Shown piece after piece: positions 53,472 to 62,141 of a stretch of 64,000 nt of DNA. The notes under the pieces were generated by a model. That model saw nothing but the letters and a program-made list of their open reading frames with translations, was not told the origin of the DNA and did no database searches. Each line of letters opens with the position of its first letter. Position 1 is the first letter of the stretch. The position numbers and the translations under genes were made by a program. This stretch comes from Winslowiella toletana (GTDB lineage: Bacteria; Pseudomonadota; Gammaproteobacteria; Enterobacterales; Enterobacteriaceae): assembly GCF_017875465.1 (NCBI RefSeq), contig NZ_JAGGMQ010000001.1, forward strand, positions 372,001 through 436,000. The letters run 5' to 3'.

Positions 53472-54358
53472 TGCTGAAACATACCCTGCTCCTCTCTGGC
53501 TTAATAATGTCATGCGTGGCATGGAGCGCAGCGACACCGCGCGGCAGCGCGTATGACAGCCGGATGCAGAACGTCACATACAACAACCAGAACGCCACGG
53601 TCGTCAGTACCCGCCCCGGCTACGTCACCATGCTGGTGTTTGACGATGATGAACCCGTTATCGATGCGCAGGCGGGTTTTCCCAGAGGCTGGACCGTGAC
53701 GAAAAGCGATAACCGGGTGGGCGTCAGCCCGAACCCGATTACCCAACCGGTCACGGATGCCAGCGGCAACAACGTCAGCCAGGTGTTTCTGCCGACGGCA
53801 AAAGACTGGAAAACCAATCTGTTCGTGGTGACATCGAAGCGCGATTACAGCCTGGAGCTGAACGTGCTGGATAAAGATTCGCCCGCTCAGGCCTTTGTTA
53901 TCCGCTACCGCTATCCCGACGAACTGCGGAAAAAGTCAGCCGCCGCTAGCGCCGCCCGTCAGCAACATCAGCAGGAAACACTGGACCGGCAGCGGATAGC
54001 GGCGGCATTCGGGCAGACCACCACGCCGCGCAACTGGCGCTATACAAAACGGGTGGCAGCCGGTTCCGCCGCCATCGCCCCGGACTTTACCTGGGATGAC
54101 GGTCGTTTTGCGTATATCGGTTTTTCCCCCACAAAAACCCTGCCTTCAGTTTTCCGGGTGGTTAATGGTCAGGAGCAGGCGGTCACGCCCCAGACCATTA
54201 AACAGGGCAACTACACCGTGATGGCGGTTCCGGCATCGCCGCAGCTGGTTCTGCGTTACGGTACCTCGGTGGTGGGGATCGAAAACAACGGATTCGGGCG
54301 TATCCCACTGACCAGCAGTGACACCGTTTCGCCGTCCGTTACGCTGGAGGCAAAATGA
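53468..54358 (+). CDS. virB9: VirB9-like outer membrane core protein
   Basis: A 296-residue periplasmic protein with a signal peptide (LLLSGLIMSCVAWSAA) and the VirB9/CagX fold: NATVVSTRPGYVTMLVFDDD, KTNLFVVTSKRDYSLELNVL and the C-terminal PDFTWDDGRFAYIGF, FRVVNGQEQAV, LVLRYGTSVVGIEN. ATG 53468 overlaps the virB8 stop; ATG 53471 is equally possible. Confidence 0.9.
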   Translation: MMLKHTLLLSGLIMSCVAWSAATPRGSAYDSRMQNVTYNNQNATVVSTRPGYVTMLVFDDDEPVIDAQAGFPRGWTVTKSDNRVGVSPNPITQPVTDASGNNVSQVFLPTAKDWKTNLFVVTSKRDYSLELNVLDKDSPAQAFVIRYRYPDELRKKSAAASAARQQHQQETLDRQRIAAAFGQTTTPRNWRYTKRVAAGSAAIAPDFTWDDGRFAYIGFSPTKTLPSVFRVVNGQEQAVTPQTIKQGNYTVMAVPASPQLVLRYGTSVVGIENNGFGRIPLTSSDTVSPSVTLEAK

Positions 54359-55659
54359 CCGACAAATCTTTCCCGGACGAACCGGAAAAAACCACCGCAG
54401 AACGGGAAGCAGAAGCCCGCGAACGCGCCCGCGCGGCAATGGCATATCAGGAGCCGGAGCAGAAAACGCCGCCCGGCCAGCCGGAAGTGACCCGTTTCCG
54501 TAAAGCATCTGATCGCCGCACGCTGATAGTCAGCCTGCTGAGTCTGGTCCTGGTCATCGCGCTGGCATCCGGTGGCGATCGTTTTCTCAGCGCCCTGAAA
54601 AGGGGTGATGAGAAAGGATCTGACACCGCGCCGCCCTCCTCCGGGGCAGTGCTGCAGGAGCGTAAGAATCTGGGCATGGACAGTAACCCGTTTGGCCTGT
54701 TCGGGCCAGGGAGGCAGGAAAGCGCAGGCCCTGCCAGTCAGAGCGCCCCGGCCACTCCAGCTCTGCCGCCCGGGCAGCCCACCCTGAACAAGGCGGCAGC
54801 ACTGGCAGACGGGCTGAACAGCGGCAGTACAGGGTCAGGGGACAATACACGCACGTCCCGAAGAGGAGTGCGCAGCAACACGGAAACGTCGGGCAGACCG
54901 TCAGCCTCCACGGCGTACACATCCTGTCAGTCTGTACTGGTCAGTGGCGAAGATGGACGCCTGCGCTGCCCGGATACGACAGCACCGGCAGGCAGCAATA
55001 ACAACGACAATCCGGGCGTTGCCCGCGTCACCGGTGTCAGGCGGCTGGGCCTCGATCCCGATCTCTATATCCCGGTGGATCGTTATATTCCGTGTTCGAT
55101 GATGCGGCGCTTCGTATCCGATGTTGGCGGTCATATCTCCTGCCTGATCAGTGAGAATGTCTGGAGCGCCAGTAACCATGTGAAGCTGATCCCGGCAGGA
55201 ACGGTCGCCCGTGGCGTCTACCGCACCGGCGCACTGCAACACGGGCGCAGCCGGATGTTTGTGCTGTGGACGGAGCTGCGCACACCGGAGCCCGGCAGCC
55301 TGCAAATCCCTCTCACTGATACGCAGGCCACTGGCCCGCTCGGTGAAGCAGGGATCGCAGGCTGGATCGACAGCCATTTCTGGGAGCGTTTCGGCAACGC
55401 CCTGATGCTCAGTACCGTGCAGGACGTGGCGGCAGCGGCATCAGATGCTGCGCCGGGTAAAGACCGCAATACCGACTATACCGAAAACACCCGCGCCGCC
55501 ACGGCGGAAATGGCGAAAACGACGCTGGAAAACAGCATCAGTATCCCGCCCACGATGTACCTGAACCAGGGCGATGTGATCGGCATCATGACCGGCACGG
55601 ATATTGATTTTTCCTCTGTTTATCAACTACAGCTAAAAAAGAAATGGTATGAGCGCTGA
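54355..55659 (+). CDS. virB10: VirB10-like energy-transducing core protein
   Basis: A 434-residue protein. Cytoplasmic acidic N-tail, one transmembrane helix (RTLIVSLLSLVLVIALASGG), a Pro/Gly/Ser-rich spacer and the C-terminal beta-barrel domain (YIPCSMMRRFVSDVGGHISC, AGTVARGVYRTGALQHGRSR, NGxxDF-like IDSHFWERFGNAL). It spans both membranes. Starts in the last codons of virB9 (ATGA) and its end overlaps virB11. Confidence 0.91.
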   Translation: MTDKSFPDEPEKTTAEREAEARERARAAMAYQEPEQKTPPGQPEVTRFRKASDRRTLIVSLLSLVLVIALASGGDRFLSALKRGDEKGSDTAPPSSGAVLQERKNLGMDSNPFGLFGPGRQESAGPASQSAPATPALPPGQPTLNKAAALADGLNSGSTGSGDNTRTSRRGVRSNTETSGRPSASTAYTSCQSVLVSGEDGRLRCPDTTAPAGSNNNDNPGVARVTGVRRLGLDPDLYIPVDRYIPCSMMRRFVSDVGGHISCLISENVWSASNHVKLIPAGTVARGVYRTGALQHGRSRMFVLWTELRTPEPGSLQIPLTDTQATGPLGEAGIAGWIDSHFWERFGNALMLSTVQDVAAAASDAAPGKDRNTDYTENTRAATAEMAKTTLENSISIPPTMYLNQGDVIGIMTGTDIDFSSVYQLQLKKKWYER

Positions 55660-56668
55660 AAACCTGTCACTGGATTTTATGAAAAATCAGCTGTTCGGTG
55701 ATTATCTGCCAGTCGAAGGGCTGACCGAAATCGCGATTAACCGACCGGGGGAACTGCACACCAAAATAAAGGGGGCATGGCAGCAGCGTGAATCCCCGAT
55801 CACGCTGCGTCATTGTTACGCCTTTGCCAGAGCACTGGCGTCCTGGCATGACGATAATATTGACGATACGTCACCGATACTGTCGGCCACGCTCGAATCC
55901 GGCGAGCGTATTCAGACGATTATTCCCCCGGCCTGTGAGCGTAACACGGTATCCATTACGTTACGCAAACCCTCGTTTGAGCGGAAAACACATCAGTCAT
56001 GGATTGATGCGGGATTTTATCAGCGCGTGGCCGGTCAGGAAAATACGGAAAGTCAGGATAATGCACTGATCCGGTTATACCACAGCGGAGATATTCCCCG
56101 CTTTATGGAAAAGGCGGTGGAATACGGCAAAACGATTTTTATTGTGGGTGAAACCGGCTCCGGTAAAACCACCTATATGAAAACGCTGCTGCATTATATT
56201 CCACCGCATCTCCGGCTGGTTACAATTGAGGACAATCCCGAAATCCGCTTTTATCACCACGCCAATTATGTTCATCTTTTTTACCCGGCGGATGCCGGGG
56301 ACAACGCCATTGTCACGCCTGGCAGGCTGATCCGGGCTAATTATCGTATGAACCCTGACCGGATATTACTGGCAGAAATTCGTGGAAGGGAGGCGTGGGA
56401 CGCGCTGAAAATTGTCGGCTCCGGGCACGAGGGATTAATCACCTCCCTGCATGCGGGCAGCCCGGAAGAATGCATTGAAGGGATCATTGACCGCTGCTAT
56501 GAAAACCCGGACTGCCGGAACATTCCTTTCGATGTGCTGTTACGCAAGGTACTTAAAAGCATTGATGTCATCGTCAGTATTGATATACACGGCGATGTGC
56601 GCCGGATGCGCGACATTTACTTCAAACCAGTTCATTTAAACAGCATGAAAGAAACATTCAGAAAATAA
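55649..56668 (+). CDS. virB11: VirB11-like secretion ATPase
   Basis: A 339-residue traffic ATPase. Walker A IFIVGETGSGKTTYMKTLL, Asp box TIEDNPEIRF, Walker B ILLAEIRGREAWDAL, His box GHEGLITSLHAGSPEEC. Hexameric, cytoplasmic face, works with VirB4 and the coupling protein. Overlaps virB10 by 11 bases. Confidence 0.93.
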   Translation: MSAENLSLDFMKNQLFGDYLPVEGLTEIAINRPGELHTKIKGAWQQRESPITLRHCYAFARALASWHDDNIDDTSPILSATLESGERIQTIIPPACERNTVSITLRKPSFERKTHQSWIDAGFYQRVAGQENTESQDNALIRLYHSGDIPRFMEKAVEYGKTIFIVGETGSGKTTYMKTLLHYIPPHLRLVTIEDNPEIRFYHHANYVHLFYPADAGDNAIVTPGRLIRANYRMNPDRILLAEIRGREAWDALKIVGSGHEGLITSLHAGSPEECIEGIIDRCYENPDCRNIPFDVLLRKVLKSIDVIVSIDIHGDVRRMRDIYFKPVHLNSMKETFRK

Positions 56669-56829
56669 CTCCGGCAAATAACATTACCCAGGATACGTAA
56701 CCTTTCATTAATCATAATGGTAACTGAAATGCAAAAAGCAATATCCTCCGTATTATTGTTCTGCGTTATTGCGTCATGTTCAACATCCGCAATGGCCGCT
56801 GATGCATGCGAAGTGGTTTTATGCATGTA

Positions 56830-57981
56830 AATAGCTGCGCGGAATAGTAGATCACTTTGAGGGAACTCAGTCCGGATTGTGCGATCTGATCAATCGCTGA
56901 ACATCACAAATCACCAACCGGACTGAGCAATGCCGATCATAGCACCCATTCCTCGCGACGAACGACGACTGATGCAGAAAGCTATCCATAAAACGCGCGA
57001 TAAAAATCATGCACGCAGACTCACAGCCATACTGATGTTGCACCGGGGAGACCGTGTCAGCGATGTCGCCAGAACGCTCTGCTGCGCCCGTTCCTCCGTC
57101 GGGCGCTGGATTAACTGGTTTACGTTGTCGGGTGTCGAAGGCCTTCAATCCTTACCCGCAGGACGTTCCCGTCGCTGGCCGTTTGAGCATATCTGCACGT
57201 TATTACGTGAGTTGATAAAACACACTCCCGGTGATTTTGGCTATCAGCGTTCACGCTGGAGTACCGAATTGCTGGCAATAAAAATCAATGAGATAACCGG
57301 ATGTCAGTTACATGCCGGGACCCTTCGCCGCTGGCTGCCATCGGCCGGGATGGTATGGCGCAGGGCCGCGCCAACTCTGCGTATCCGTGACCCGCATAAG
57401 GATGAAAAGATGGCGGCAATCCACAAAGCACTGGACGAATGCAGCGCAGAGCATCCGGTATTTTATGAAGATGAGGTGGATATCCATCTTAATCCCAAAA
57501 TCGGTGCGGACTGGCAGCTGCGCGGGCAGCAAAAACGCGTGGTGACGCCGGGACAGAACGAAAAATACTATCTGGCCGGAGCACTGCACTGCGGCACGGG
57601 CAAAGTCAGCTACGTGGGCGGCAACAGCAAAAGTTCGGCGCTGTTCATCAGCCTGCTGAAGCGGCTTAAAGCGACGTACCGGCGGGCAAAAACCATCACG
57701 CTGATCGTGGACAACTACATTATCCACAAAAGCCGGGAAACCCAGCGCTGGCTGAAGGAGAACCCGAAGTTCAGGGTGATTTATCAGCCGGTTTACTCGC
57801 CGTGGGTGAATCACGTTGAGCGGTTATGGCAGGCGTTGCACGACACGATAACGCGCAACCATCAATGCCGTACGATGTGGCAACTGCTGAAAAAGGTACG
57901 GCATTTTATGGAAACCGCCAGCCCATTCCCCGGAGGAAAACATGGTCTGGCAAAAGTGGAGCGGTATTAGGCGCAGCTATT
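56830..57981 (+). mobile_element. IS630, copy 3
   Basis: A 1152-bp copy in inverted orientation to copies 1 and 2, flanked by TA (56828-56829, 57982-57983). It interrupts the TrbM/KikA gene. The rebuilt target is GTAC, not the usual CTAG. Confidence 0.93.
56930..57970 (+). CDS. IS630 family transposase
   Basis: A 346-residue transposase identical to the other two copies, with an intact DDE triad ([21 protein letters not shown]). Confidence 0.93.
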   Translation: MPIIAPIPRDERRLMQKAIHKTRDKNHARRLTAILMLHRGDRVSDVARTLCCARSSVGRWINWFTLSGVEGLQSLPAGRSRRWPFEHICTLLRELIKHTPGDFGYQRSRWSTELLAIKINEITGCQLHAGTLRRWLPSAGMVWRRAAPTLRIRDPHKDEKMAAIHKALDECSAEHPVFYEDEVDIHLNPKIGADWQLRGQQKRVVTPGQNEKYYLAGALHCGTGKVSYVGGNSKSSALFISLLKRLKATYRRAKTITLIVDNYIIHKSRETQRWLKENPKFRVIYQPVYSPWVNHVERLWQALHDTITRNHQCRTMWQLLKKVRHFMETASPFPGGKHGLAKVERY

Positions 57982-58239
57982 TACTGTAAAACAACGGGAA
58001 ACAGCGGCGGCAGTGAATGTCACTCCGCTGAACGGGCATTCTTTAATATCGTGAAAAAGAATAAACACGGCTTTCTTCCTGACCATACGGCCGATGCCAG
58101 AAAATCATTTTTGAGTGAATGTGATTCGGCAGACCCGGCGACTATCGATCAGATCATCAGTAAATATGGCCGCGTTCGTGGTTAATACTGGCGAGACCGG
58201 CAAAGAGCGTGACGGTTTTCAGGTTTTTACGGCTTCTGT

Positions 58240-58322
58240 TTTTCGCGGATTAAGGAGCGAAGAAACATGGGCCGTAAAAATGAGGCAGCGGACAGAAATA
58301 TTTTCGCGGGTTAAGGAGCGAA
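58240..58322 (+). repeat. 22-bp direct repeat pair with a minicistron
   Basis: TTTTCGCGGRTTAAGGAGCG plus AA occurs at 58240-58261 and 58301-58322, with 61 bp between starts. The AAGGAG inside the first copy serves a 15-codon frame (58267-58314, starting MGRKNEAADRN) that stops within the second copy, whose own AAGGAG has no following ATG. It may be a leader peptide or an eroded duplicated gene start. Confidence 0.45.
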
Positions 58323-58885
58323 AATAATTCAGGCACCGCGCCTCACCTGCAAACAGCCGCGCCCACGCGGATTTTGCAGGCCGGGGGGAGCCGGATAAAT
58401 TTCGCCGCCCCAGCGAGCGAAAAGCTGTCGCCCACGACAGCGATTTATTTGGGGGGCATCGCCCCGCACACCGTCGCAGCTAAGTCTCCGGCCAAAAGCC
58501 GGTAGCGTGGCGCGACCACCCTCTTTAAAGGTCAGCTTCCCTTTTATTCCCGCTACGAGGAACGAGTAAAGGGAAGAAAAAGGCGAAAGCGACCGTCTTA
58601 AAGGGGGTGGTCGCGCGTAGCGGGCGACGGTGTGCCGCCTTTGACGTTGGGGGTTTTGGTGCGGCGTCCAGCCGCGACATTCCCCCCCATGCAACAGGCA
58701 ATAAGGGCTTCCAGCCCGCATGAACTGGCGCATGCCGTTTCGTACCGGGAAGCATGCTTTCCGGCACATGGCCGCACAGCGGCCACCTTCTTTACCCCAT
58801 ACGCTCGCCCCGCCTTTTCGCCCGACACCGTGGGGCGAATTGACGGGGCTATGTCATGGGGCAAATCGCTGACGAAGGAGGCACG
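58323..58885. other. Candidate origin of transfer (oriT) region
   Basis: GC-rich 560-base stretch directly before mobB, without a convincing gene but dense with palindromes: GCTGTCG/CGACAGC (58424-58441); a large arm pair GCGCGACCACCCYCTTTAA at 58510-58528 and 58598-58616 whose interior also pairs (about 107 bases in all); CCGGGAAGCATGCTTTCCGG (58745-58764, one mismatch); and GGCCGC/GCGGCC (58769-58785). In CloDF13, the type element for MobB/MobC, oriT lies next to mobB. No nick site could be assigned. Confidence 0.55.
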
Positions 58886-60745
58886 ATGATTTTAAATAAG
58901 CTTGCCGCTTCACTGTCGCCGATAGTGAACGGGATGCTGGCGCTGCTGGCTTTTGTGCAACAGCAACAACTGATGCTGGCGTTATTAGCGGGGCTGACGA
59001 TGCCGTTTTTTGCATCAATAAAAAGCGATGAACGGCAGAAAGCGCCGCTCTGGAAAAAGCTGATTATTGCTTTTTCCCTGCTGTGTTTTCTCTCCGGCAC
59101 ACTGGCTCCGGTCGTAATCGGATCCTTTCAGTGGCTGTATAAGATCAGACCCACCAGTGATAATACGGTACTGGCGTGGTCAGTACGGATTGCTTTCACT
59201 GTAACCGGGATTATTTTTCATATTATGCTTCGCCGGATAATCACACCGGAACTGGACAAAATAAAGAAACGCCTTGTTAAAAAGACCACCCTTGAACGGG
59301 AATTGCGCACCGATGTCCGCACCGTAAAGTCTCTACTGCCGGAAACACTGCATTATAACCCGCTGGATTATATCGACCTGAATAAAGGCATTTTTACCGG
59401 CATGAGCAGGGAAAATGAACCAATGTATCTCCCGTTAAAAGACTGGCAGAAACAACACGCGGATATTATCGGCACCACAGGGGCCGGTAAAGGGGTAGCC
59501 GCCGGCATATTACTTTATCAAAGTATTCTGGCCGGTGAAGGTGTTTTTGTTATGGACCCTAAAGACGATGAATGGGCACCGCATCTTTACCGCAAAGCCT
59601 GCGAGGATGCAGGCAAGCCTTTTGCCTTAATTGACCTGCGAAAACAGCAATACCAGTTAAATCTGATTGAAGATATCACGTCCGATGAGCTGGAAGAATT
59701 GTTTGTTGCAGGTTTCAGCCTGGCAGAAAAAGGGCAGGAATCTGATTTTTATCGCATTGATGACCGAAAAGCCGCCCGTATAGCCGCACAATTTGTCAGC
59801 GATAATCCATCGACAACAATCCGGGATGTTTATAACGGTGATTACGTTCAGAGTATTGCCGAAAAGATCAAAGCCTTTTTCGGAAAAATTGAGGAACTGG
59901 CATTACTCAATGCCATTAACTCACCAGAAGGCTTTTCGCTTAAGCACATATTTGATGAGGGCGGCTGCTGTTATGTTGTCGGCTCCATGCGAAACAGCAA
60001 AATTATTACCGCCCAGCGCATGCTACTGGTTCGCCTTTACCAGCTGGCAGAAAAGCGCGATCGAGTAACAGACGTCCCCCGCCCCATTGCTGTTTATCTT
60101 TCCGAACTGAAATACCATTTATCCAGGTCAGCACTGGAGGGATTAGGAGCAGCGCGGGATAAAGGCGTGCATATTATTATGGACCACCAGTCCATTGCCG
60201 ATTTAAAAGACTGCCCGGCAGATTTGAAAGATGACGCCGTTGTCGGTGCGGTCGTAGAAAATGCCAAATTCAAACTGGTTTACCGGGTTATGGACCCGGA
60301 TACAGCGGAATGGGTAGCGAGAATGTCAGGCACTATTCTGGTAGATGACGAACTCCGTAAGGCTAAAACAGATAATATGCTCACGGAGACCATCGACAGT
60401 GAGCGCACAATCCGCCAGGCCGAACGTTTCTTTATTGACAACAATATGATCCTGAACCTACCCGATTTTGTCAGCTTTATCTTTACGACAAAAACGCTAC
60501 CTTCTGCTTCACTGATCTCGCCGATAAAGGTCAGAAAGCGTCAGCTAAAAACTTTTTCGGTTTCCCCTGATATTGCCGTAGCGGTAGCCCCCGTGAAGAT
60601 CATGCTGGATTTTTGCGAGGATGATAAACCCGCCATGTCGGATGTGACGACAACACACCCGGCACTTTTCTTCGACGAAAGCGAAGTCAAACCGGTAAAG
60701 CCGAAACCTGATGATGAAGAACACCTGTCCCCGCTTGATTTTTAA
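58886..60745 (+). CDS. mobB: MobB-type coupling protein (VirD4/TraG family)
   Basis: A 619-residue type IV coupling protein with N-terminal membrane helices (about 40-110). Walker A GTTGAGKGVAAG, Walker B GVFVMDPKDDEW and a later GAARDKGVHIIMDHQS are T4CP marks. It brings relaxase-bound DNA to the VirB channel. ATG 58886 is preferred because AAGGAGG lies 4-5 bases upstream; an in-frame ATG at 58856 lacks a site. Followed 9 bases later by mobC, the CloDF13/ICEKp1 arrangement. Confidence 0.88.
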   Translation: MILNKLAASLSPIVNGMLALLAFVQQQQLMLALLAGLTMPFFASIKSDERQKAPLWKKLIIAFSLLCFLSGTLAPVVIGSFQWLYKIRPTSDNTVLAWSVRIAFTVTGIIFHIMLRRIITPELDKIKKRLVKKTTLERELRTDVRTVKSLLPETLHYNPLDYIDLNKGIFTGMSRENEPMYLPLKDWQKQHADIIGTTGAGKGVAAGILLYQSILAGEGVFVMDPKDDEWAPHLYRKACEDAGKPFALIDLRKQQYQLNLIEDITSDELEELFVAGFSLAEKGQESDFYRIDDRKAARIAAQFVSDNPSTTIRDVYNGDYVQSIAEKIKAFFGKIEELALLNAINSPEGFSLKHIFDEGGCCYVVGSMRNSKIITAQRMLLVRLYQLAEKRDRVTDVPRPIAVYLSELKYHLSRSALEGLGAARDKGVHIIMDHQSIADLKDCPADLKDDAVVGAVVENAKFKLVYRVMDPDTAEWVARMSGTILVDDELRKAKTDNMLTETIDSERTIRQAERFFIDNNMILNLPDFVSFIFTTKTLPSASLISPIKVRKRQLKTFSVSPDIAVAVAPVKIMLDFCEDDKPAMSDVTTTHPALFFDESEVKPVKPKPDDEEHLSPLDF

Positions 60746-60754
60746 GGAGCGCTT

Positions 60755-61501
60755 ATGCTGATTTCATCATTTCACGAGCGCCAGACGCGTAACAACGAAA
60801 AAATAAAACGACTGCTGAACTTCCTGAAAGAAGAAACTTACAGTGATTTTAAAACTCTGATGCTGTTATTTGGTTTCCAGGATCATAAGTCGCTTTATTC
60901 GCTACTGGCAAAAACAGAGCGAATGGAGTTAATACAGAAGCATATGCTTGAATCACGAACAATAAAGATTTCATTATGGGGGATCACCAGCGACGGGCTG
61001 GCGGTGGTGTTAACCCCGAATGATAAAATCTTTCCTGCGCGGTTTGAACCATCAAAAATCACCGGTTGGACGCTGGAGCACCATCTTGATAATCAGGCCA
61101 CCAGGCTTATTCTGGAGAAGAAAGGCGCTTCGGGATGGATTAACGGCGACCGGGCCAGCTTTCTCAACCAGTATCAGGTAAAACATCGCCCAGACGGATT
61201 ACTGACGCTGCCCGACGGTAACGTTATTGCTATTGAAACTGAGCGCCGCCTGAAAACCCGAGCCCGTTATCAGTCGATCATGGCAAGCCACCTGCTGGCA
61301 CGTACCCGCAAGCAGTGGATTTACGTTTTTTATGTTGTGCCCGATCCACAGAAGAAGCGTGCGCTTGAACTGCTGTTCGACAGCATCAGACATGTCATCA
61401 TCAACCATCAGCACGTCCCGCTGGAAGAACGTCACCGCCGGGTGTTTCGCATTTATACCCTTGATGAACTGAAGCGCCTGTCATTAGACAGTTATACGTA
61501 A
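60755..61501 (+). CDS. mobC: MobC relaxase (MOB_C family)
   Basis: A 248-residue protein. The N-terminal half looks like a winged helix (FLKEETYSDFKTLMLLFGFQ). The C-terminal half has HRPDGLLTLPDGNVIAIETE with a following Arg/Lys-rich stretch, a PD-(D/E)xK-like pattern known for MOB_C relaxases, which differ from the usual HUH type. It should nick oriT just upstream of mobB. AAGGAG precedes the ATG. Confidence 0.85.
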   Translation: MLISSFHERQTRNNEKIKRLLNFLKEETYSDFKTLMLLFGFQDHKSLYSLLAKTERMELIQKHMLESRTIKISLWGITSDGLAVVLTPNDKIFPARFEPSKITGWTLEHHLDNQATRLILEKKGASGWINGDRASFLNQYQVKHRPDGLLTLPDGNVIAIETERRLKTRARYQSIMASHLLARTRKQWIYVFYVVPDPQKKRALELLFDSIRHVIINHQHVPLEERHRRVFRIYTLDELKRLSLDSYT

Positions 61502-61531
61502 GCTTTGACTCAGGGCATCGTGACGGCTTCA

Positions 61532-61573
61532 CCGGCCTGGCGGCGATACCGCCAGGCCGGACGATTTTTTTAT
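61532..61573 (+). terminator. Terminator after mobC
   Basis: Twelve-base perfect stem CCGGCCTGGCGG/CCGCCAGGCCGG with a CGATA loop, then seven T residues. Ends the mob operon. Confidence 0.88.
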
Positions 61574-61577
61574 TCCA

Positions 61578-61640
61578 CTGCGAGGCGCAGACTGTTCGGT
61601 ACTCGCTGTGCTGCGTTCCGCCTCAGTCTGCGCCTTGCAG
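61578..61640. repeat. 17-base inverted repeat downstream of mobC
   Basis: CTGCGAGGCGCAGACTG (61578-61594) and CAGTCTGCGCCTTGCAG (61624-61640), one mismatch, 29-base spacer. Lies between the mob terminator and the convergent ArdC-like gene. It may be a second structure of the transfer region or a factor-binding site. Confidence 0.45.
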
Positions 61641-61694
61641 CGTTGCCAGTAAAGCAATGTAACCGCATTCCCTTGCGGTTTTTCGGCTCCAGCC

Positions 61695-62125
61695 TCAGAG
61701 TTTATCCATCAGATAAGAACGCGCTTTGGAGGCTGCGCTGGCCACTTTGAAAATATAGCGCTTGTCGTTTTTCAGCGCTTTCAGCCAGGAAGCAATATAG
61801 CTTTCATGTTGTACCTCTCCCTTAATCCCCAGGTCCGCCATCAGAAAGGCACTTCCCAGCTCCGCCACTAATTCCTCCTCCGCGTAATCTGCACTGCCAA
61901 ACTTCCCTTTCATTTCACGGTTCAGGCGTTTTTTACCCCCACTCCAGTGAACCAGCTCATGCAGGCCAGTGGCATAGAAATTAGCTGCATCTGAAAACAG
62001 ATGGCGCTCCGGTAGCCAGACTTCATCAGTTGAGGGTCGGAAAAAGGCATTTTGTCCTTTCTCGATGATGTTTGCACCGCTCTTCCTGAACAGGCTTTCA
62101 GCCTGCGGCAACGGGTCAAAGGTTG
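61695..62125 (-). pseudogene. ArdC-like antirestriction zincin, 5'-truncated
   Basis: C-terminal fragment (about 143 residues) of an ArdC-family protein: IPAE-like PQAESLFRKSGANI, then LPERHLFSDAANFYATGLHE with HELVHW (HExxH) and DYAEEELVAELGSAFL. The frame runs unbroken into the edge of the IS1222-like element, so the N-terminal DNA-binding half is lost. ArdC proteins protect incoming DNA from restriction and are common conjugative leading-region genes. No start codon of its own is evident. Confidence 0.82.
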
Positions 62126-62141
62126 TGTAAGCATACCTGTT

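Larger units (their letters stand above)
56729..58185 (+). pseudogene. TrbM/KikA-family gene disrupted by IS630
   Basis: The two halves (56729-56829 and 57984-58185) join in frame after removing IS630 and one TA. The product has a signal peptide (SVLLFCVIASCSTSAMA|AD), then CEVVLCMYCKTTGNSGGSEC and later FFNIVKKNKHGFLPDHTADA, the pattern of TrbM/KikA proteins encoded beside virB-type operons (KikA of the IncN plasmid pKM101). Periplasmic; it contributes to transfer or host killing in relatives. Here truncated after about 34 residues. Confidence 0.85.

Noticed and set aside
58240..58322. CRISPR-like repeat
   Set aside because: Only two copies of a 22-bp repeat with a ribosome-site core and no cas genes nearby. 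No CRISPR array is present in the window.
58329..58864. Several overlapping open frames on both strands of the region before mobB
   Set aside because: They follow from GC-rich palindromic DNA. Compositions are biased (Arg/Pro/His), starts lack ribosome sites and frames overlap each other.
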